Shown here in pieces: positions 55,099 through 64,000 of a stretch of DNA of 64,000 bases. Below the pieces are notes generated by a model that saw only the letters and a program-made list of their open reading frames with translations, was not told the origin of the DNA and did not search any database. The DNA is from Ottelia alismoides. Its lineage: Eukaryota > Streptophyta > Magnoliopsida > Alismatales > Hydrocharitaceae. Both the position numbers and the translations under genes were made by a program. Positions within the stretch are counted from its first letter, which is position 1, and every line of letters begins with the position of its first letter. The stretch spans positions 558,001-622,000 of the forward strand of contig JAZKJV010007240.1 in NCBI GenBank assembly GCA_037367405.1. The letters are read 5' to 3'.

Positions 55099-58000
55099 TG
55101 ATGACTGGCCAGAGCAACTCAGGTTAAGTAGTATCTAAGGAGCATTGCGACCCGAATCACAAGGCACGGTCAATCAAGAAAGTCGATCAAGACCACAATT
55201 AAAACAATCAAGCACACAATCTAATGTTGCGGTCTCCACTATTTATTTAACCTGGTATAGCGACCTGGGTCGAACACACGGATCACGAGCAAAGCCTACA
55301 AAGCAGTCGAGAATTAGAAAAAAGAAGGCATCTTTTTGTGGTTTTTAATTTGCAATTTATTTATATTTTCTAATAAGAAAACAAATAAAAAGATAAAGAA
55401 AATCAAACTTCAATAATTTTATTAAGACTAAAAAGTTCACAAATTAGAAAGAAAAACTTTTTATATTTTAAAAATATGCAAGTATTTTTGATGATTTTAT
55501 GGTATTTTTTAGATTTTTATATGATTTTATAAAAAAGAAACAAACACAAAACAGAAATACTGTGTACAGCCCTGACCAAAAGGCAGCTTTAAAATACTTA
55601 AATTACCCAAACTCCTGGTTGCAATTTTTATGATAAAGTATATAAAAGGACTAATTACAGAAATAGAATCTCAATTTTTTGATTTTCGCAGATGTTTTAA
55701 TGATTTTAATAAGATTTTTAGGCTTATTTGATTTTTTAGGATTTTTATAAAAGATAATGCAACGAAATTGATACTGAAGTAAGCATACACTAAAACAAAC
55801 TCACACAACTTTTTATGGAATTTTTGAGGGTATTTTTATAATTTTTAGTATTTTATAAAATAGATAATCACGTTTGTAGGGGTTTTTTATTTTTAGAAAA
55901 TATCAAACAGAATTAAATCAAGTCACAAAATTTACCCTAAATATTACACATTAGCAAGAGCTAATATTAATTTTTATGAAATTTTGGAGTTGGCTTAATA
56001 ATTAGATTAAAAACAAGGCACATAAGCTATATGGACCTATCTGCAATTATCATAAAGTTTCCAGACTAAACATTAACACATCCAAAAAGTCTAGGGGCAC
56101 TAGCAGAAAAAGCCCACACAATACACACACATGCTAATTAACTCACACACATGGGTATAAGTGCAAATATAGGAAATATTTCATTCAAAACATAACACTC
56201 CTAAAGAGCAAGATCGTTCTTGCATAAACACCACAAAAGCTCATGAGCGTGCACATGTTTTCAGACTCGAGAACTAAATTGCAAATACTAGAAGGGTCTA
56301 ATATGCAAAAAGTTCAAACTACAATTTTATTTACAAACTAGAAAATAAATCATGCAAACTCCAAGGAAAGAAATGCAATATACCCTCGCATGAGTTCAGT
56401 GCATGTGGAGGCCGCGTGGCGAGCTCTGGTGGACGGTAGAACGTGCGGTGCGGATCTCCTGCTGTGTCAGATCTGACGCCCCAGAGAATGTCAGGTACGT
56501 GGGGTGCATATGCGTTAGGCGTCATATCTAACGGTCCTAAGGCTGCTCCGGTAGGAGGTTGTGATGCGATCTGGCAGAGGTGGGCCAATCCAATATTGGA
56601 GAGGGGACCTGGAAGAACAAGGTCCCGACAAACTTCACTAGAGCCTAGGATGGTATCCTCAGCTCTGATGATCGATCGGAAGGATCTGGGATAATCGTGT
56701 AGGTCTCCCTCGTCGAATGGATGGGTCCGTTGGGGGAGCTGCTGGCCGGATATGCGTGGTAGTGAAGGTGAACCTGGAACTTTTCCAGCGGACCCTCTAG
56801 AGGTTGGAACTGGAGTCCCAGCACGTGCAAACACCTACGAAGGTAAGATCGACTCGGAGCGAAGCTCCGGTCGAGGTTATTTGAGCAAAAATAGAAAGAA
56901 GCGATGGTGGGGTAGGGTTCGATCTCCGGCGAAGGTGATAGGGGAGATCTAGACCTCAACCCAACCTGGTGGTCGATCCTAAGCGTGATCAGACTGCAAG
57001 GGAAGATTGATAGCGAAGCGTCAAGTCGATTGGAATGGGTGGATGTGAAGGAGAGGCTCCAACAAGATGGTCAGAGCAGATGAACGTGCGACAGAGGTAA
57101 ATGAAGTGGATGAATCGAATCAATGAAATGGAAGGGAAATAAAGGGTACCCGAGGTTCGAGATGAACTCTAGAGCATCCGGTGAAGGTGGTCGGTGATGT
57201 AGTGGCCTCGACCAAGCTGTGGAAGGTCGGGAGGCTTATCGTGGAGGCGCACGCCGGCCACGAGGCTGAGCAACATGGTTGCTCCTACAAACTCCGATCC
57301 GAAGGGTCCCTTTGGAAGTTGTCACTCAACCGGAGGTGGCTAAAGATGGAGGGAGGCGCGAGGCACGTGCTGCTGCTCCATGATGGTGAAAGAAGATGCT
57401 TTATAGGTCACCCGAGTGTCCAGAAAGATCAGAGTGAAGCGTGAAACCCTAGGGTGAATCAGATCGTCCAAAGGACCCATGAGGATGTCGGAGGTACAAG
57501 GATTATCGGGTCCAAATCTCAAGGCCAAATGACCATGGAGTCGGGTTGGAAAATTTCAAGAAGGGGCTCTAGCGAACAAGATCCGACTCTGACCGGGGAA
57601 AGAGGAACCGTTGACCAACGGTCAACAATCCCATCCCGCCAATCGGAAAATAGAATTTTTCATAATATTGATAAATTCAATAAAAATAGTAAATGGCTTG
57701 AAAATAAATAGTGTATAAAATGAAAAATATTTATTATTGTTCAAACTATTTTTCTGTGCTTTATATTTATTTTTATGAAATATAAATTAATCTTTATATA
57801 GTATAGTGTATTATATACAGGTATAATATACCTATGTATAATGTACAATTATTTTTATTTTTTATTTTTATCAAAATACCCAAATTTTATTTTTTATTTA
57901 TTTACAACATGTTTATAGGAGTCATTAATAAATTTTATTTTATTTTTACTATTTGTTTGCAGGTATCTATTAAATATAGAGTGAAGGATATATACCTGTA

Positions 58001-58396
58001 TTTTGTACAATGGGGTGAGGATTTTTTTATTTTTATGCCTATATACAAGGAGTTAAAAAGAACATTTTATTTTAATTTTGTCAAAATAATTATTTACAGA
58101 TATAAATAATATATATAATATAGTGTAGGCCCTATCTCTCTCTACTTGTTTTATTTGGCGATTAGACAATGCTTGACCTTCTCTTGGGTTTGGGTCACTC
58201 TGTATTTATTCTAAATACATCCTTCCTTTTTTCTATTCCTTTATTCTTTTATTTTTTATCTACATGCTAAATATATACATTTAACACATGCATGCAAAAT
58301 GCTAACTTATTGTATTTAGACTGATTCACATGATGCTTTGCTAAGATAAATGCCTAAAATAAAAAAAAATAAAGAGTGAGGATCATGGATTCATCA
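55099..58396 (-). repeat. Copy C 5' LTR
   Basis: 3298 bp, uninterrupted. TTCGACCC box (55268), AT-rich tail, motif array (56030-56385), GC-rich block (56380-57650), TATA box CTATAAAGC (57398-57406, minus), AT-rich U3. It holds the unfilled target site of E near 58194-58200. The 167-codon ORF 56834-56331 (-) corresponds in part to 19551-19234 (-) and is read in the sense direction, but no family is recognisable. Confidence 0.93.
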
Positions 58397-58401
58397 ATAT
58401 G
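58397..58401. repeat. Copy C target-site duplication, right
   Basis: ATATG, identical to 17800-17804. Confidence 0.92.
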
Positions 58402-60919
58402 ATAGACATGTTGTACTTGAATGCAAGGTATTATGTCTCGTGCATCGAGGAAGCGTAAAGATTGAATCGTATCCGGTCTTAGTAGACCAGTCATACTAGA
58501 TGATAGAGCAACAAAATTTAAAATTTTTTCAATGAAACCACATGACATGGGAACAATTCCCATGCCATTTCATCAAGATCGCATGAGTAATTATATTACC
58601 TCTTGAAACATAATCGAGTCCCTAAGAGAAGAGACCTCCTATCACAAGTTCGATTCGATGTAGAGAGCACATGTGGGCACGTGCATGAGATCCATGCATC
58701 CCACAATCCAAGGAATGATCCAAGCTGGGAATCTCCTGATTTTGTCTCATGAAATCCGTTGTCTTCTTCACGTGCACGAGGCACCAAAGAATATAGAGAA
58801 CCACAAACAATTAGTATTGCAACATGATGACATTACAACAATGATTGCTCTCTCAACAATACTTTGGTGGACAACCACACGAAAATGGGAGAGAGATAGA
58901 GGATTTGTATAGAGAGAAGGTTTCTGAAACAATTGCCTCAACATAATTATGTAAAAAAAGAGCTACGGTTAGCTTTTGTTTATATTGAAATGGATGGAGG
59001 AGATGTATTCCTGACTATGTATCAATGATTGGGATTAAATGATTTTACTTGTGCTCCAAGTAAAATAAAATCTAGGATTAATAAATAATTTATTAATTAG
59101 TTACTTCAAAATTTAATCTCAAAATAAATCTCATTATCTTAAATAAAGAGGAAATAAGAGAGCCACCTTCCATCAATGAGGAAATATTATAACCTCCTTC
59201 TCATTAGAGGGTGGACATCCACAATGGGTATTAGGGAGACATTTTCTCGCTCCAATATCCTTTAATGCAATCTTAATATATTACATATCTATTCATAAAA
59301 CTATTTATCGACAGAATATTTCCAAATAATTTGCAAATTATTTGTGACAATTGCAAATAAACCATTGATAATTATGAATAATACTCATCTGTTCAAAACT
59401 AAATGTAAATCACATTTACATTTAATTTCTCAATGTGAATCTGGTTCACATTATTATTTAAATGTTGCATCCTATTCATAGTTAATTTTCTTTATGATAT
59501 TATGTTTCACATCCGTAATATCCATGGTTATTTTTGATAGTGCTATAAACATTAATCTTATCTATGATAATTAACTCCAATTTAATTATCCTAGATGCCT
59601 CTCTACTTGTGTCATAATAGTGTAAATAACGTCCACATTACTAAAGAAATCCAATTTAATAATCAATTTTATGATATTTAGATATTGTTAATAATGGAAT
59701 TGTTATTGAACTCTTTTAAGAACAATGTTCCTTATCCAAGGATACTTGGAGATAGGGACATAAAAACCGTATATTCCATGTATAGTGACTTGGATAGTGA
59801 GAGATAATCTCATATCCAAATCTAGAAGACCTTTCAGATATGCCTAATCAGTTTGACATAATATCTAATCTTCTCATTGCATCCGAATCATATTCAGATC
59901 AATGTCCAACATTTGGACTAAGATTGGATAACTAGTCTATTGGGTGGAGTCACTAAAATCCAAACATGTTCAATCATTACATCGGAATGGAAGTGTCATG
60001 GTTATATGATCGATTAAGATCACATCACCATCGAGTATTCCCAATACCTATACACCTTATATACTAAAAGACCTAGAATAAACTCGAAGTTCTGATCATA
60101 TTCGAATTATCTTCTTCAGAGTTTTTTCATTAAATTTCTTATTCAATTAATGGTAGTTGGTATTGATTATATGCTTCCAAAAGCATATATCATACCCACT
60201 AATCTTGTCATGCTTCCAATGAAAGAAGTCCATCGATGGAATTTGGTTGGTCTCAATATCTCATGAGTGAGCTCATGTCTTCCGACTTAGTAGTGAATTT
60301 GTTTGATCCCTTTGAGAGATAGTATTACTCGTATGCCGTTGTATGTACACCAGCTTGCAGGTGTACATACCTTGTTTAGGTCATCAACCAATTGGTAAAC
60401 GTAATGTTCATACTTAGATATATAGTAGCACATATGTTTTTGGTTAGAGGATGCATGCATATATCATGATAGTTTACGATATAGGTCTTGGTCATCTCGA
60501 TCACATTAAGTCATATCTTTGACTTAACTTATATGACACCTCCAAATCTTTATTCTTATGTAGAGGACATGTATCAAGAGGTCGGTCATATATCAAAATT
60601 TGGAGTAAGAATTGCTATTTCCTTCTCAGACAGGAGATGCTTTCTTGATAATTATTTGACAATGCTAGTTGAGTCATCAATCTAACTCTTTAGATATTAT
60701 CTCAACACTAGCCCCTATGATCCAACAATTGGATCAACAACCGTATGATAATCAAGATGACCATGGTACATAACCTTAATTGTACTAAGGAATCTTGTAA
60801 GTGCATTGCATTAGTAATCTTAGATAGGGAGTGAAAATAAATAACTTTTATTGATATATAAAAATATTAAAATAACATTTATTATAGAAATAATTCGCCT
60901 TGGGCTCACATTTCTAACA
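58402..60919 (-). mobile_element. Copia LTR part, right of the copy C insertion
   Basis: In sense it begins TGTTAGAAATGTGAGCCC at 60919, directly after a copia polypurine tract, and runs 2.5 kb to the copy C target site. This was one DNA stretch with 16775-17799 before C inserted. A perfect hairpin lies at 60341-60370. No credible ORF. Confidence 0.65.
60341..60370. other. Hairpin in copia LTR
   Basis: GTATGTACACC (60341-60351) and GGTGTACATAC (60360-60370), a perfect 11-bp stem around an 8-nt loop. It is the clearest palindrome in this LTR. Confidence 0.75.
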
Positions 60920-60930
60920 ATCTCCCACTA
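60920..60930 (-). promoter_or_regulatory. Copia polypurine tract
   Basis: Sense AGTGGGAGATT immediately before the LTR start TGTTAGAAATG, the usual arrangement after the copia RNase H gene. Confidence 0.75.
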
Positions 60931-61740
60931 GCCCTCTGAACCATTCACGTACAATCTTTAAATCCATTCTCAATACATGCTGGTCAAAAACATTTTTGGA
61001 TAAATGTTTGGTTAGGGGATCAACAATGTTATTGGTAGGGGTCCCCTTGGTGATGATGTCACCACATTTTTGTATAAACTGGATGATGTGATATTTCCTT
61101 TCCATGTGTTTGCTCTTTTGATACCATCTGGATTCCTTTGCTTGAGTTATGGCTCCCATATTATCACAAAGTAGCGAGATAAGATATTTTTAGGAAACTA
61201 TGCCAAGCTCCAAGATGAACTTGCGTAAGCACATCACCTCTTTTGCAACATCTGATATGATAATGTACTCAACTTATGGCGTTCAATTAGTCGTAGTGTC
61301 CTGCTTCTTGCTTCTCCAACTCACAATATCACCATTCGACAAGAATATTTGGCCAACGACGTCAGATTGGAAATCTGAATATCTGTATACTAAGAATTGG
61401 GTATCACTATCTCCATAGACCATGATGTAATCTTGTGTCCCTCTTATATACTTTGAAGATGTTCTTCACTACATACCAGTTTTGTTCTCCATAATAGGAT
61501 CGGTGACCACTTACCACTCCCACTACGTTGCAAATGTTCAGCCTATTTTACATCATGACATACAATAGGCTTCACACAAATGATGTGTAAGGGCATCAAT
61601 CCATGGCCTTATTTTCCTCAATACTTTGAGGAGATATCCCTTTAGATAGGTGTATACCATGTCATAAAGGAAGCATTTCTTGGAATTTTTCATATGGAAT
61701 TATTCCAAGATCTTTTTAATGTTTTGATGAAAAGGTCTTT
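60931..61740 (-). pseudogene. Ty1/copia RT C-terminus and RNase H remnant
   Basis: Sense order: around 61660-61440 KGISPQS then TSSKYIRGTQDYIMVYGDSD; 61400-61200 VYRYSDFQSDVVG, FLSNGDIVSWRSKQ and AKEVMCLRKFILELGI; and the open frame 61159-60914 (MGAITQAKESRWYQKSKHME, RKYHIIQFIQKCGDI, VDPLTKHLSKNVFDQHV). These are the RNase H landmarks of Ty1/copia (YCDN, KSKH, DPLTK). Stops occur near 61195 and 61290. The sequence loses similarity at about 61740. Lineage not determined. Confidence 0.85.
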
Positions 61741-63030
61741 GCTAATCGATGTGCATTATGTACATACTTGTCTTTTTATTTTTATGGGTTTTGATTATAT
61801 TATTTTTTATTAATTAAATATAATATGTATGTATATAATAAATATAAATATAAATATAAATAATAATACTAATATTAATAATATAAATATATAGTATTAT
61901 ATAAATAGATGTATAGTTGTATACATAAAGACAATCAAATACAAATAAGCATATATATATTCTTTTTAAGGGTTCTTTTTTAATTTTTAGGGTTTTCATT
62001 TTTGTACGTTTTTAGATTCTTTTCAATTTTTGAAAATAAAATAACTATTAAATAGTGTATTATATAATAATCTAGGGTATATAGTATATATATTTAAACA
62101 TAGATATACAAAGTATATAATATATACATATAGTTATAAATAAGCTTAAATGATAGGAGAAATATTTTTTGTATATTTATATTTTGCTAATTTTTATGAT
62201 TTTTCTAGAATTTTTGAATATTTTTATGTAGTTTAAAAATAAAATATATTCGAAATCATGGATTAAATATATAGGTTGAATTGGTTTTAAGACTAAAATC
62301 AACAAGTAAAATAAAAAATTCTACAAATCAGTTTTAATAAATAGATATTAAAATGAAGAAAATTCATAAACAAAGATAAATGTTTTTGGGATTTATGGAA
62401 ATTTTATATATTTTTTTACTTGATTTGGAGCTTTTTAATTTTATGCTTTTCCTTTTTCTATTTTTAGGGGATTTTTGGTCTAGAGTTAATATAGGGCATC
62501 GTAGAATATATATTGTGATTTTTTGAGGTGTTTTATTTTTTTTATGATTTCAAAGTTAAACAGGAAGATCTAAGTCATTATTCAAATTTTAATAAATAGA
62601 TAAATTCCTTTAAATCCAAATTAAAAATTACAACAATAAGGAACATCATCTGAGGCATATTTAATACTTTTTGCGAAATAAAATTCGAGAAGAGGGAATT
62701 TTTGATAAAAATCATAAAAAATATAATGCACTTACTTACAAGGACCATTTTATAATTAGAAGAAACATTTGATGTATTTCAGACCGATGCATACAAAATC
62801 AGGGGCATATATACAATATTCTTGCAAAATATTAAAGTATATGTGCTTGGGAAGGGCATAAATGCAAATAAACAAAACATCTGGTCCTTTGTATAATTTA
62901 TCCTCAAAAGTATACACGACATATATACATTCTTGGACTGGAAATAAATACATAAAAGCTGAAGGGTATGCGTGCAAAATGCCCAACTCACACGTGATAA
63001 CTACACACTCTCGAGGGTCGTACTGTTTCA
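61741..63030 (-). mobile_element. Athila-type LTR fragment F1
   Basis: AT-rich stretch with a sense-oriented motif array at 62735-62990 (TTTGCACGCATACCCTTC, TTTGCATTTATGCCCTTC, TTGTATATATGCCCCTGA), the same phrase as in LTRs A to D. Cut at the left by the copia remnant and at the right by F2. Neither end of the LTR is present. Confidence 0.45.
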
Positions 63031-64000
63031 CAAGGCGAAACCGCAGTTAGTGCATTGATCGCTCAAAAGATCATGATTAATCAATAAGTAGCCCACGATA
63101 TAAATCAAGCAATGAATGGCAAAGAGGTGGAGTTAAAATTTATTATTCTCAAGAAAACTAAGTGTATAGCGAGCAAGCATGTAGAGGTTGAACCACATAG
63201 AGAAAAACATGTAGCCTACGATTATTACTAAATAATGTTTAGTGTGTTCAAACTTATTCTTTTATCCCCCCATTTTTTAAAAATTTTATAATATATGTTG
63301 GTTGATATATATATTTTTTATTGATTTTAATATTATGATTTTTATATTTTCTTTATCATTTTATCTATATATAATAATGATATATATGTATGTATATATA
63401 CTATATTTATAATATAGATAATACGTATAAAATATATAATAGATAGGCAAAAATTAGGAAAATACCCAAAGGTACAACCCTCTTTATGTATATATTTTAC
63501 GGTTTTAAAAATGTATTAAGGTATTTATAATATTAATAGTTCTATAAAACATATATGGCTTTATATAAACAATATAAGGTTCTATATATCAGAATAAATT
63601 GTTTTTGGATTTTAAATATTTTCTACTATTTTTTAATTTTTAAGAAAATTTTCCTAATTTTATGGATTTTTAAAGTAAAAAATCAGGGATTAAATAATAG
63701 ACTGAAATTGAAATGAAGATAAAAAGTAGCAAAATGAGTCCAAATTTCTTCAAATCAATTTTAATAGATTAATAATAATATGAATAATGCAAAGAAACAA
63801 AAAAATATATATTTTTGGTGTTTTTGGTTTTTTTTTCATATTTCTATGCTGGATTTTGGGGCTTTTTAATTTTTAGTCTTTTTTTTATTTTTTCGGATTT
63901 TTAGTATGGGGTTGATGAATACTGAAATAAATAACATATAATTTTTTTTGAATTTTTCAAATTGGTTTTCTATTTTTTAGTATTTTCTAATTCAAACAGT
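63031..64000 (-). mobile_element. Athila-type LTR fragment F2, runs off the window
   Basis: The first 190 bp match the start of LTR B1 (9100-9235), including GTAGAGGTTGAACCACA at 63181, the sense TGTGGTTCAACC box. It is followed by an AT-rich tail to the window end, with no ORF. Confidence 0.55.

Larger units (their letters stand above)
17805..58396 (-). mobile_element. Athila copy C, complete, with two nested passengers
   Basis: Full Ty3/gypsy Athila-type element on the minus strand, bounded by the perfect duplication ATATG. It has a 5' LTR (55099-58396), a tRNA-Asp primer site (55078-55095), leader, gag (split by D), protease to integrase (31135-35070), 3' noncoding region, polypurine tract and a 3' LTR (17805-29077, split by E). 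Removing E and D with one duplication copy each leaves about 16.8 kb, with LTRs of 3298 and about 3328 bp. LTR termini are TGATGA and TCATCA. All coding parts are broken. One 225-bp LTR stretch compared by eye differs at roughly 10%. Confidence 0.93.

Noticed and set aside
58402..60919. A host gene between copy C and the copia remnant.
   Set aside because: The small ORFs share no known motif, and the region starts exactly at a copia LTR boundary with polypurine tract.

Overview
This window is plant nuclear DNA, AT-rich and gene-poor, and made almost entirely of nested LTR retrotransposons. I found no host gene, rRNA, tRNA or CRISPR array. The dominant family is Ty3/gypsy of the Athila lineage. 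The grounds are a pol read as protease, reverse transcriptase, RNase H and DX35E integrase, primer-binding sites matching the 3' end of plant tRNA-Asp, LTRs of about 1.6-3.3 kb, and long 3' noncoding regions. Ty1/copia fragments and one Mutator-like MITE also occur. The species cannot be told from the sequence; an angiosperm with pericentromere-like repeat density fits. All percentages and alignments below were counted by eye.

Layout. 1-8600: Athila copy A (+), entering the window inside reverse transcriptase, with decayed pol, a structured 3' noncoding region, a polypurine tract and a truncated 3' LTR. 8655-9090: copia fragment (-). 9091-15585: two abutting Athila LTRs (B1, B2; -) plus the 3' noncoding end of B2; a MITE with a perfect 9-bp target duplication lies at 9504-9834. 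15590-17799: copia gag remnant, primer site and LTR (-).

17805-58396: Athila copy C (-), complete and flanked by the perfect duplication ATATG. It is about 16.8 kb once its two passengers are removed. Passenger E (20930-28869, +) sits in C's 3' LTR and is flanked by TCACT. It has LTRs, a tRNA-Asp primer site and a polypurine tract but no reverse transcriptase or integrase; it carries one intact 329-codon acidic ORF. C's other LTR preserves the uninterrupted target at 58196. Passenger D (35918-51771, -) splits C's gag and is the best-preserved Athila copy here. LTR divergence is roughly 10% for C, 5% for D and 4% for E, which agrees with the nesting order.

58402-61740: copia LTR with polypurine tract and decayed RNase H (-). 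61741-64000: two more Athila-type LTR fragments (F1, F2; -).

Most interesting: the noncoding part between integrase and 3' LTR carries a shared architecture in otherwise diverged Athila copies. In sense order it has a series of stem-loops ending in G-runs, a 75-80 nt hairpin, an ATATAC box, a TTTTGnAAAA-rich tract, a twin ACACTGGT box in three copies, and a small stem-loop just before the polypurine tract. That last stem shows compensatory base changes among five copies. The LTRs also carry a repeated motif near TTTGCAnnTAnnCCCT, always in the sense direction.
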